DNA of 64,000 nt from Cafeteria roenbergensis (Eukaryota; Sar; Bigyra; Bicosoecida; Cafeteriaceae). The DNA lies in assembly GCA_008330645.1 (NCBI GenBank), contig VLTN01000054.1:1-64000 (forward strand), read 5' to 3'. Positions 33,750 to 43,691 of the stretch are shown one piece after another (the first letter of the stretch is position 1; every line of letters starts with the position of its first letter). The notes under the pieces were generated by a model. That model saw only the letters and a program-made list of their open reading frames with translations, had not been told where the DNA came from and did not search any database. The position numbers were made by a program, and so were the translations under genes.

Positions 33750-34224
33750 CGCGCGCCCCAGGTACGCCGGCGACAGCCCCGCACTTGAGACTGACCGGGC
33801 TCGTTCACCAGCCCCGGCTTTCTCACCGGGCTCCGCGGCGCTCCGCGGCTGCTCGGCGTCGGGGCGCCTTCGGCCATGTTAGGCACGGAAGGCTGGACGA
33901 ACACGGCCGTATCGGCAGGGCAGTACGCGGGGGCGGGAGAACCGCGCGGGCGACGATGAGGCATCCTGAGCAGCCTCCCCTCGCCCCCGGATAATCAAAC
34001 ACTCTCGAGGCAAGCATCAGCCGCGTGGCCAACGTTTGCTGGTTCACTGCGCGCGCAGCCTGCTGTGCGTGCAGCCTGTTGTGCGTGCAGCCGCGCAGTG
34101 GAGCTTCTCGGGGGAGAATCATTCGCGGTGACGACAAAGCGACGAGCACAGGCAATCATCTCCGTCAGCGCACGCACTTACACGAATGCCGGCACGCGCG
34201 CGCGGCACAGCCTCTCCAACACGA
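33750..34224. other. convergent gap, HisRS and CMC1-like gene
   Basis: A 475-bp stretch between stop codons. A short imperfect tandem repeat (gcctgctgtgcgtgca / gcctgttgtgcgtgca) lies near 34057-34090. No gene was found. Confidence 0.4.
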
Positions 34225-34903
34225 TCAGTCACGCTTTCCCGGGATCTTGAACTCCTTGTGTGACGGCCGGATGTAATCGCCGCTGCCCATCACGTCCTTG
34301 ATCACTGCCATCCGCTCTTCACGGAATGCGGCGTATGTCTCCTTATCGCGAGTCTTGTTGCCAACGCACTCCCGCATTGCGTTGATTTCCTCCCGGCACC
34401 TGAAGACCACCATTAGTCCCTGCTCCTGGCGACACACCCAGTATGCCTTGACAAGGGGGTCGCAGGCCTTCATTGCCATCGCCTGCCACTGCTGCTCGAT
34501 GCGCTGCGGGGGTCGAGAACGAGGTGGCGGCGGCAAACTCCGCGGTGCTTGGCTCGGGAAGCGCTCGCCGCCCACGCAAGACAGTGCCAGCAGGGCCCTC
34601 GATTCCTTGATGCAGCCGGCCGTGGCTGGCCGGGCCAAGGCTGGGCGGCTGCCAGCGGCGTCCGGCATCGGCCGCGTCAAAGCGCTCGACGCTTGCATGT
34701 GCTGAGGCAGCCCAAGGCGGGGGAGCCGCCCTGGGCGCCCCGCCATCGAACCCTCCCAGCTTTAGGATCGCCAGGAGCCTGGCGTTGGCTGCTCTCACCG
34801 TCTCCAGCGCTTTTGCCTTTGACTGCATGCGCGACAGCCTTTCGGCGTCCTTAAAGTCTGCCACATCCTTGGCACTCGGCTTCCTGGACTCGGCATCTGC
34901 CAT
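34225..34903 (-). CDS. CMC1: CMC1-like twin CX9C mitochondrial protein, two exons
   Basis: Small protein of the intermembrane space that helps cytochrome c oxidase assembly (family knowledge). Exons (minus strand) are 34903-34799 and 34503-34225; the GTGAGA donor and CCCCGCAG acceptor keep phase, giving 127 residues. The helix-loop-helix shows both CX9C motifs, CDPLVKAYWVC and CREEINAMREC, separated by RQEQGLMVVFR; human CMC1 has the equivalent LMVVKCRKENSALKEC. This is followed by TYAAFREERMAVIKD, similar to the CMC1 tail. There is no presequence, as expected for Mia40-dependent import. Without the intron the upstream frame runs into unrelated residues, which supports the splice. Another twin-CX9C paralogue is possible. 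Confidence 0.85.
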
Positions 34904-35335
34904 GGTCAGAAGCTTGCGGGCGCTCTCCTCGCACGGGCGACCAGTCGGCGCGGTGCCGGTTGAGAACCTGAATCAGCGCCGGCTGTCATTGCCCGCCTTG
35001 GTCTCGGTGCCCTCCCTCTCTGCCAGCTGGCTGCTCTGCAGACGGCTGACTTGCAGCTGACGACGTGGCTTGCGGCAGCCCGCCACAGGCCCGCCCGGCA
35101 GATCGAAAGTGAACCATCTGGTGCGCGCGGCACACCGCCCTGCTTGGCTGTACACGCAGCAGCATCTCTCTCGTGGGTGCCCTGCGGCCCTTCGTCTCTG
35201 GAGCTGGCTGACTTGCAGCTGTTGCTTCGTGGCAAGGGTTGAAGCAGCGCTGCTGCCTTGGCACAGGTGTCTCTGGAATCACTCCTCGGCGCCGCTGCTG
35301 GACAGCCCAGCACCCTCTCAGCGGAGACCGCGACT
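34904..35335. promoter_or_regulatory. divergent intergenic region, CMC1-like and cytochrome b5 genes
   Basis: A 432-bp gap between divergent starts containing two similar blocks (agctgac-acttgcagctg) at about 35045-35060 and 35203-35222. They may be duplicated promoter elements or chance; no gene is evident. Confidence 0.35.
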
Positions 35336-35824
35336 ATGGGCCTCTGCGGAAGTCAGCAGCGCGTCTACGAAGGCGGGGGCGGGCGGCCTCTGCCGCCAGT
35401 TCGATACTCAAATGGGCCTCAGTACCCGCCCAGACCTGCTGACAGACGGAACGCTGCTGCTCCAGCGGACCGACACGCCTCCGCTGGCCGGTACGGCGGG
35501 GAAAGGCACGCCGGGCATGACAGGGGCCGAGCATCAGCGGAGAGAGGCGGCGGAAACGCCCGGGCTGCGAGCAGTGGACCGCGCACCATCTCGCCTCAGG
35601 AGCTTGCAAAGCACGCCAGCATGGCAAGCGCGTGGATTGCGGTTGGGGGAAAGGTGTACGACATCACGAGCTGGATTCACTCGCACCCGGGAGGAGCAGC
35701 AGCGCTGCAGCCGTACCTGGGAAAAGACGGAACCTCGGCCGCCCAGTCGGCCCACAGCTATTTGAACGTGCATGCTTCGTTGGCAAGATTCTGTGTGGGC
35801 CGTTTGGATGCTGGCCACCTCTGA
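35336..35824 (+). CDS. cytochrome b5-domain protein with a predicted myristoylated N terminus
   Basis: A 162-residue single-exon frame. The C-terminal 75 residues form a cytochrome b5 heme domain: ISPQELAKHASMASAWIAV, GGKVYDITSWIHSHPGGAA (HPGG with the first axial His), then GTSAAQSAHSYLNVHASL carrying the likely second His, and FCVGRL. The short helix pattern after HPGG recalls the b5 domain of CYB5R4/NCB5OR. Starting at the ATG at 35336 the protein begins MGLCGSQQRV, an excellent N-myristoylation consensus (Gly2, Ser6) with Cys4 placed for palmitoylation. There is no transmembrane tail. Residues 15-85 are disordered. An electron carrier tethered to a membrane by lipid is the inference. Confidence 0.8.
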   Translation: MGLCGSQQRVYEGGGGRPLPPVRYSNGPQYPPRPADRRNAAAPADRHASAGRYGGERHAGHDRGRASAERGGGNARAASSGPRTISPQELAKHASMASAWIAVGGKVYDITSWIHSHPGGAAALQPYLGKDGTSAAQSAHSYLNVHASLARFCVGRLDAGHL

Positions 35825-36040
35825 CAAACTTGCTACAGCGATCGCGCTGGTGATGCGGGCGGCTCGTGCAAGCCGAAGTACATCGCATCCACGAAGCGTA
35901 CACTCCCCCAAGGCGGCACGAACGCTGTCTGGAAAACAAACGAAAGCTTCCCCTCGAAAATGGCTGCGCACTGTGCGAGGAACATCGAAGAGGAGTGCAC
36001 CAAAGTAGGAACAATAAACACACTTTGAAAAAAAAAGTCC

Positions 36041-36112
36041 TTCCATGGCGGGGAATCGAACCCCGGTTTCGACGGCGACAACGTCGTGTACTAGCCACTA
36101 TACGACCACAGA
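36041..36112 (-). tRNA. tRNA-Asp (GTC), copy 1
   Basis: 72 nt. The acceptor TCTGTGG pairs with CCATGGA using two G-U pairs; D arm, anticodon stem CGACG/CGTCG with loop TTGTCGC (anticodon GTC), T arm CGGGG-TTCGATT-CCCCG, discriminator A. No intron. The downstream T-run (complement of a-run 36028-36036) is the Pol III terminator. Divergent from copy 2. Confidence 0.95.
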
Positions 36113-36492
36113 GAAGGCTGACGTCAACCGACGAATTTCAGCTACACATTCATGACACAGGCACCAACCACTCCAAACAGCCGCAAAGCGACGCCAAGCA
36201 GCACCCACAGCGCGCGCGCTCGCAACGGCACCCCCTTTCCCCGAACCAGGCCCAACGGCCAGCCGGGCCGCCACCCAGGCCCGCACCTGCCTCGCCGAGG
36301 ACCAAAGTTCACCCTTCCGCCGCGACGGAGCCCTGAGCGCAGGCCGAGGCCCCGGGATCCGGCTGCACAGCACGAGGGGCGAGTGGTGTGGCCCGGCCGC
36401 GGGGTGCCGGGCGCAATGCCGGGGAGGTTTTGTGTGGGATCGCGATTGTGTATCAACCGGGTATCCACGATTCGGACCCCCAGGCAGCCTTC

Positions 36493-36564
36493 TCTGTGGT
36501 CGTATAGTGGCTAGTACACGACGTTGTCGCCGTCGAAACCGGGGTTCGATTCCCCGCCATGGAA
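36493..36564 (+). tRNA. tRNA-Asp (GTC), copy 2
   Basis: Same 72-nt sequence and cloverleaf as copy 1, on the opposite strand 380 bp away. A run of nine T at 36568-36576 is a strong Pol III terminator. Confidence 0.95.
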
Positions 36565-36885
36565 GGATTTTTTTTTAAATGCGTTTACCCTGGTTCGTCG
36601 TGCGCAACGCAACGCTATGCAATGCGAGGAGTGTGCGCTGCGTGTGCTCCATGCTTGCCTCCACCGAGAGCGCGCCATTTCGGGCCAAATGTCGATGCCC
36701 CCGTCCTCACTGCACCCCGGTCCGCTCGCGCGTCGACACTGCGTCCTTTCCCCTGTGGTCAACGGATGCCACGCCTCCCAGATCCACTACAGGCAGCATT
36801 GGGGACGCGTGTGCCCGTATGGTTGTCGCGCGACAGGGCTGGTGCGGGTGCCGCTCCTCGCTCAGCGCGGCCGGACTATTGTGGT

Positions 36886-36902
36886 GGTGTTGAATGAACA
36901 CC
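36886..36902 (-). terminator. histone-type 3' hairpin, orphan copy 1
   Basis: Minus-strand ggtgttcattcaacacc: a 6-bp stem with a 5-nt loop, flanked by CCCC and ACCAC. Identical to the hairpin 3' of all four histone genes, but the histone gene that should precede it is missing. Confidence 0.6.
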
Positions 36903-37088
36903 GGGGTTTGGTGGCGTCGGAGTGCTGCCGACCACAGGGCTCGCTGCTCCCAGCCCTGTCCCTCCGCCGCGAGTTGTCGCACCTTGCCAAGCACAGGCCC
37001 GACGGCGCCCAGCCTCGTGCGAAGTGAGAAAAACCCGACAACAAATCGGATGCAACAACGGCAACAACAAAATCACACTAAAAAGTCC

Positions 37089-37160
37089 TTCCATGGCGGG
37101 GAATCGAACCCCGGTTTCGACGGCGACAACGTCGTGTACTAGCCACTATACGACCACAGA
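37089..37160 (-). tRNA. tRNA-Asp (GTC), copy 3
   Basis: Same 72-nt gene as copy 1. The terminator is a shorter T-run (five T in ggactttttagtg on the minus strand). Confidence 0.95.
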
Positions 37161-37540
37161 GAAGGCTGACGTCAACCGACGAATTTCAGCTACACATCCA
37201 TGACACAGGCACCAACCACTCCAAACAGCCGCAAAGCGACGCCAAGCAGCACCCACAGCGCACACGCTCGCAACGGCACCCCCTTTCCCCGAACCAGGCC
37301 CAACGGCCAGCCGGGCCGCCACCCAGGCCCGCACCTGCCTCGCCGAGGACCAAAGTGCACCCTTCCGCCGCGACGGAGCCCTGAGCGCAGGCCGAGGCCC
37401 CGGGATCCGGCTGAACAGCACGAGGGTCGAGTGGTGTGGCCCGGCCGCGGGGTGCCGGGCGCAATGCCGGGGAGGTTTTGTGTGGGATCGCGATTGTGTA
37501 TCAACCGGGTATCCACAATTCGGACCCCCAGGCAGCCTTC

Positions 37541-37612
37541 TCTGTGGTCGTATAGTGGCTAGTACACGACGTTGTCGCCGTCGAAACCGGGGTTCGATTC
37601 CCCGCCATGGAA
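37541..37612 (+). tRNA. tRNA-Asp (GTC), copy 4
   Basis: Same 72-nt gene; T-rich terminator from about 37616. Confidence 0.95.
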
Positions 37613-37933
37613 GGATTTTTTTTTTAATGCGTTTACCCTGGTTCGTCGTGCGCAACGCAACGCTATGCAATGCGAGGAGTGTGCACTGCGTGTGCTCCAT
37701 GCTTGCCTCCACCGAGAGCGCGCCATTTCGGGCCAAATGTCGATGCCCCCGTCCTCACTGCACCCCGGTCCGCTCGCGCGTCGACACTGCGTCCTTTCCC
37801 CTGTGGTCAACGGATGCCACGCCTCCCAGATCCACTACAGGCAGCATTGGGGACGCGTGTGCCCGTATGGGTGTCGCGCGACAGGGCTGGTGCGGGTGCC
37901 GCTCCTCGCTCAGCGCGGCCGGACTACTGTGGT

Positions 37934-37950
37934 GGTGTTGAATGAACACC
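37934..37950 (-). terminator. histone-type 3' hairpin, relic H2B copy
   Basis: Same 17-nt hairpin on the minus strand, downstream of the H2B relic (37951-38132) in the orientation of that relic. Confidence 0.65.
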
Positions 37951-38132
37951 GGGGTTTGGTGGCGTGGCCGGCCTCGGAGTGCTGCCGACCACAGGGCTCG
38001 CTGCCCCGCTTTGCCGCGAGCGGCGAGGGGCGAGCAGCTGGCTGCGTTGGGGAAGCTCGCCGGTCTGGGGCTGGGGGCGGCGCCGATCCATGTGCGGCCC
38101 AGCCCTGAGCCGCTCGCGCTCAGGCGGAGGGC
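37951..38132 (-). pseudogene. relic of an H2B 3' end
   Basis: In reverse complement this stretch matches the H2B 3' region (42413-42549): the last codons cctccgcctga, then gcgcgagcggctc, ggatcggcgccgcccccagcc, and the block up to the hairpin. It carries an extra segment of about 40 bp near 37998-38037. Similarity stops inside the last three or four codons of H2B, so only the tail of a second H2B gene copy remains here. Confidence 0.8.
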
Positions 38133-38616
38133 GCTTCGCTGGTCGTCTGCCGTGGTCACTCTCTTCTCGCCTGCTGTAGTTTAGTGGATTACCTTATCTG
38201 GGCAACGCAGTCATTGAAATCAACGCCGCTCTGTCCCCGCCTCTCCAGCCCGGGACCGAGCCACTGGCAGGAGCATGGCCGGTAAAGTCGAGTGCACGGC
38301 ACCCAACACGGGGTCGGAGCCCGAGCGGACAGGCGAGCACGAGTGCGTGCAGGTGGCACGCAGTCTTGTGGCGGCGGCGGCTGCCCCATCGTCGGGACTA
38401 CTGTGCCGGAAATGGATTTATCCCCGGAACGCCAACCCACAGCCTGCCCTGGTTAGGGGCAATAAATGTGACGCGAAGCGTCGATACTTCCCAAAGGTAT
38501 CAAGCCAGCACAAGCGCGCCAGCTTGTGCATGTTGTTGCACCCAAGAAGAAAAGTGAACATCTGAGGTCATTGCAAGTGGGGCTGTTCAAGAGAGCAAAG
38601 AACAAAAAAAAAATCC
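38133..38616. other. unique segment between cassettes 2 and 3
   Basis: Not part of the repeats and less GC-rich than its surroundings. The string tagtttagtgg at 38177-38187 fits the Pol III A-box consensus, and ggtatcaagcc near 38498 is a poor B-box. A small hairpin (gtgca-tgttgt-tgcac) lies near 38525. It could be a non-tRNA Pol III gene or the remains of one; no coding gene is seen. Confidence 0.25.
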
Positions 38617-38688
38617 TTCCATGGCGGGGAATCGAACCCCGGTTTCGACGGCGACAACGTCGTGTACTAGCCACTATACGACCACAGA
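38617..38688 (-). tRNA. tRNA-Asp (GTC), copy 5
   Basis: Same 72-nt gene as copy 1; the minus-strand T-run next to it (a-run 38604-38613) is the terminator. Confidence 0.95.
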
Positions 38689-39068
38689 GAAGGCTGACGT
38701 CAACCGACGAATTTCAGCTACACATCCATGATACCGGCACCAACCACTCCAAACAGCCGCAAAGCGACGCCAAGCAGCACCCACAACGCGCACGCTCGCA
38801 ACGGCACCCCCTTTCCCCGAACCGGGCCCAACGGCCAACCGGGCCGCCACCTAGGCCCGCACCTGCCTCGCCGAGGACCAAAGTTCACCCTTCCGCCGCG
38901 ACGGAGCCCTGAGCGCAGGCCGAGGCCCCTGGCTCCGGCTGCACAGCACGAGGGGCGAGTGGTGTGGCCCGGCCGCGGGGTGCCGGGCGCAATGCCGGGG
39001 AGGTTTTGTGTGGGATCGCGATTGTGTATCAACCGGGTATCCACGATTCGGACCCCCAGGCAGCCTTC

Positions 39069-39140
39069 TCTGTGGTCGTATAGTGGCTAGTACACGACGT
39101 TGTCGCCGTCGAAACCGGGGTTCGATTCCCCGCCATGGAA
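39069..39140 (+). tRNA. tRNA-Asp (GTC), copy 6
   Basis: Same 72-nt gene; T-run from 39144 as terminator. Confidence 0.95.
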
Positions 39141-39461
39141 GGATTTTTTTTTAAATGCGTTTACCCTGGTTCGTCGTGCGCAACGCAACGCTATGCAATG
39201 CGAGGAGTGTGCGCTGCGTGTGCTCCATGCTTGCCTCCACCGAGAGCGCGCCATTTCGGGCCAAATGTCGATGCCCCCGTCCTCACTGCACCCCGGTCCG
39301 CTCGCGCGTCGACACTGCGTCCTTTCCCCTGTGGTCAACGGATGCCACGCCTCCCAGATCCACTACAGGCAGCATTGGGGACGCGTGTGCCCGTATGGGT
39401 GTCGCGCGACAGGGCTGGTGCGGGTGCCGCTCCTCGCTCAGCGCGGCCGGACTACTGTGGT

Positions 39462-39478
39462 GGTGTTGAATGAACACC
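39462..39478 (-). terminator. histone 3' hairpin of H4
   Basis: ggtgttcattcaacacc on the H4 sense strand, 165 bp after the stop codon, with CCCC before and ACCAC after. This replaces or supplements a polyadenylation signal in replication-dependent histone mRNAs (family knowledge). Confidence 0.7.
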
Positions 39479-39642
39479 GGGGGGTTAGGTGGGTGCGCCG
39501 GAGACGGTCCTGGGAGGAGGGCCGGGGGAGCAGGTGAGTGCGGCCGGAGCTGCTCACGCCCCTGTCTCGCCGAAGCCGAGGGCGGGCCTCCTGCGGCGGC
39601 TCCGCATGGCGCGTGCCGACCGGGGCTGCAGCAGCCCTGCGC

Positions 39643-41421
<1,779 letters not shown>

Positions 41422-41808
41422 TTACGCGGTCTTGGCGGCCTTGGTGCCCTTGGGGAGCAGCACCTGGTGGATGCTCGGGATGACACCGCCGGAGGCGATG
41501 GTCACGTTGGCGAGCAGCTTGTTGAGCTCCTCGTCGTTGCGCACGGCGAGCTGCACGTGGCGGGGCACGATGCGGGTCTTCTTGGAGTCCTTGGTGGCGT
41601 TGCCGGCCAGCTCGAGGATCTCGGCGGCGAGGTACTCCATGACCGCCGCCATGTACACGGGGGCGCCGGCGCCGATGCGCGCCGCGATGCGCTGCTGGCG
41701 CATGTAGCGGCCCACGCGGCCCACGGGGAACTGGAGCCCGGCCTTGGCCGAGCGGGTGGTGCCCTTGGCGGACTTCTTGCCGCGGCCTGCCTTGCCCTTG
41801 CCAGACAT
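41422..41808 (-). CDS. histone H2A
   Basis: 128-residue canonical H2A, intronless: [28 protein letters not shown], the acidic-patch helix [10 protein letters not shown], and the docking region [19 protein letters not shown]. The C terminus ends KAAKTA with no SQ motif, so it is not H2A.X, and the H2A.Z signature is absent. Divergent from H2B. Confidence 0.98.
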   Translation of the reverse strand: MSGKGKAGRGKKSAKGTTRSAKAGLQFPVGRVGRYMRQQRIAARIGAGAPVYMAAVMEYLAAEILELAGNATKDSKKTRIVPRHVQLAVRNDEELNKLLANVTIASGGVIPSIHQVLLPKGTKAAKTA

Positions 41809-42058
41809 GCTAGAGAGTCGGTGGAGGCTCCGAGGAGATCAGAGGTGGGGGAGTGCCCCCTCCCCGCCCGCCCGCGGAGGCGAGGCGCCGCAGGGGCGGC
41901 AGAGGCGGCCGCCGGCGAGCGCGCAGCATGGCCGCGGCCGCCGCCCAGCCGGCGCGCAGAGCCGCCGCCGCAGCGCCCATCCGCGGCGCACGGCGCCGGG
42001 CAGAGTCGCGGCGGCAGCGCCCCGCCCGCCTTTGGTGGCACTCCTCCTCCGATCCAGC
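41809..42058. promoter_or_regulatory. bidirectional promoter of H2A and H2B
   Basis: A 250-bp GC-rich gap between two divergent histone starts; no element stands out. Confidence 0.5.
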
Positions 42059-42421
42059 ATGGCCAAGACCCCCGCGTCGTCGAAGAAGGCCGCCAAGGCC
42101 TCGAAGAAGGCCGCCACGGCCGGCGCCAAGCGCCCCAAGCGCCGCACCGAGACGTACAGCTCGTACATCTACAAGGTGCTCAAGCAGGTGCACCCCCAGT
42201 ACGGCATCTCCAAGAAGGGCATGAGCATCATGAACTCGTTCATCAACGACGTGTTCGAGCGCGTGTGCACGGAGGCCGCCAACCTGTGCCGCCAGAACAA
42301 GAAGGCCACCTGCTCCAGCCGCGAAGTCCAGACCGCCGTGCGCCTGGTGCTCCCCGGAGAGCTCGCCAAGCACGCCGTGTCCGAGGGCACCAAGGCGGTG
42401 ACCAAGTTCACCTCCGCCTGA
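42059..42421 (+). CDS. histone H2B
   Basis: 120-residue H2B, intronless: Lys/Ala-rich tail, [33 protein letters not shown], and the C-terminal helix [16 protein letters not shown] with the Lys that is ubiquitylated in other species. The 3' flank of this gene is the source type for the relic at 37951-38132. Confidence 0.98.
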   Translation: MAKTPASSKKAAKASKKAATAGAKRPKRRTETYSSYIYKVLKQVHPQYGISKKGMSIMNSFINDVFERVCTEAANLCRQNKKATCSSREVQTAVRLVLPGELAKHAVSEGTKAVTKFTSA

Positions 42422-42549
42422 GCGCGAGCGGCTCGGGGCTGGGGCGCACATGGATCGGCGCCGCCCCCAGCCCCGGACCGGCGAGCTGCCCCAACGCAGC
42501 GAGCCCTGTGGTCAGCAGCACTCCGAGGCCGGCCACGCCACCAAACCCC

Positions 42550-42566
42550 GGTGTTCATTCAACACC
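42550..42566 (+). terminator. histone 3' hairpin of H2B
   Basis: ggtgttcattcaacacc on the H2B sense strand, about 130 bp after the stop; flanks CCCC and ACCAC. It is also the left end of cassette 4. Confidence 0.7.
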
Positions 42567-42882
42567 ACCACAGTAGTCCGGCCGCGCTGGCCGAGGAGCG
42601 GCACGCGCACCAGCCCTGTCGAGCGACACCCATACTGGCACACGCGTCCCCGGCACTGCCTGAAGTGGATCTGGGAGGCGTGGCATCCGTTGACCACAGG
42701 GGAAAGGACGCAGTGTGGACGCGCGAGCGGACCGGGGTGCAGTGAGGACGGGCATCGACGTCTGGCCCGAAATGGCGCGCTCTCGGTGGAGGCAAGCATG
42801 GAGCACACGCAGCGCACACTCCTCGCATTGCATAGCGTTGCGTTGCGCACGACGAACCAGGGTAAACGCTTAAAAAAAATCC

Positions 42883-42954
42883 TTCCATGGCGGGGAATCG
42901 AACCCCGGTTTCGACGGCGACAACGTCGTGTACTAGCCACTATACGACCACAGA
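42883..42954 (-). tRNA. tRNA-Asp (GTC), copy 7
   Basis: Same 72-nt gene as copy 1; minus-strand T-run next to it (a-run 42872-42879) as terminator. Confidence 0.95.
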
Positions 42955-43334
42955 GAAGGCTATGTTGAAATCCGAATCGTGGATACCCGATTCATGCACA
43001 CACGCGATCCCACACAAAACCTCCCCGGCAATGCGCCCGGCACCCCGCAGCCGGGCCACACCACTCGCCCCTCGTGCTGTGCAGCCGGAGCCAGGGGCCT
43101 CGGCCTGCGCTCAGGGCTCCGTCGCGGCGGAAGGGTGCACTTTGGTCCTCGGCGGGGCAGGTGCGGGCCTAGGTGGCGGCCCGGTTGGCCGTTGGGCCCG
43201 GGTCGGGGAAAGGGGGTGCTGTTGCGAGCGTGCGCGCTGTGGGTGGTGCTTGGCGTCGCTTTGCGGCTGTTTGGAGTGGTTGGTGCCGGTATCATGGATG
43301 TGTAGCTGAAATTCGTCGGTTGACGTCAGCCTTC

Positions 43335-43406
43335 TCTGTGGTCGTATAGTGGCTAGTACACGACGTTGTCGCCGTCGAAACCGGGGTTCGATTCCCCGCC
43401 ATGGAA
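43335..43406 (+). tRNA. tRNA-Asp (GTC), copy 8
   Basis: Same 72-nt gene; followed by gactttttag, a five-T terminator. Confidence 0.95.
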
Positions 43407-43691
43407 AGACTTTTTAGTGTGATTTTGTTGTTGCAGCTGTTGCATGCGATTCGCACGCGGGTCTTCGTCGCTTGGTGAGTTTTGTCATCAGCGAGCGGGC
43501 GGTCTGCTTGGCGGTGGTTTGGTCCGGGGCGTTGGTTAGCCTCCGCTGGCCTTGGAGAGGACGCGCGCTTCAATGATGCTCCAGCCTTCGGAATCACGCG
43601 TGCAAGGTCCAGGCTCGCGATGTCAGCCATCAGCACCGCCAAGGTGATCTGACACAGAGAGGCGGCGCGGGGCCAGCAGAGAGGGCTTCCC
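43407..43691. other. gap right of cassette 4
   Basis: The first 70 or so bases resemble, in reverse complement, the left flank of cassette 2. The rest is unique, probably the 3' UTR of the next gene, with no gene of its own. Confidence 0.4.

Larger units (their letters stand above)
36041..36902 (+). repeat. tRNA-Asp/histone-3'-end cassette 1 (direct)
   Basis: The 862-bp unit consists of a minus-strand tRNA-Asp, a 380-bp spacer, a plus-strand tRNA-Asp, 321 bp, and a 17-nt hairpin read on the minus strand. It is nearly identical to cassettes 2 and 3, which have exactly the same length. H2B-like 3' flank follows it to about 36950, although no histone gene is present. Confidence 0.95.
37089..37950 (+). 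repeat. tRNA-Asp/histone-3'-end cassette 2 (direct)
   Basis: 862 bp, same order as cassette 1 and offset by 1048 bp. The bases just left of it (37022-37088, with aacaacaaaatcacactaaa) match, in reverse complement, the right flank of cassette 4, so homology extends past the tRNA gene. On its right it joins the H2B relic. Confidence 0.95.
38617..39478 (+). repeat. tRNA-Asp/histone-3'-end cassette 3 (direct), left arm of the histone bracket
   Basis: 862 bp with the same order as cassettes 1 and 2. Its right end is the 3' hairpin of the H4 gene. With cassette 4 it forms a large inverted repeat around the histone quartet. Confidence 0.95.
42550..43406 (-). repeat. tRNA-Asp/histone-3'-end cassette 4 (inverted), right arm of the histone bracket
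   Basis: An 857-bp reverse-complement copy of cassettes 1-3: hairpin, 316 bp, minus-strand tRNA, 380-bp spacer, plus-strand tRNA. The spacer length is the same in all four cassettes. Confidence 0.95.

Noticed and set aside
36524-37027. Small frames repeated in each cassette (starting M-S-P-S-K-P-G-F)
   Set aside because: They begin inside the tRNA gene and lie in non-coding flank; repetition follows from the cassette duplication, and no family resemblance or codon bias supports translation.
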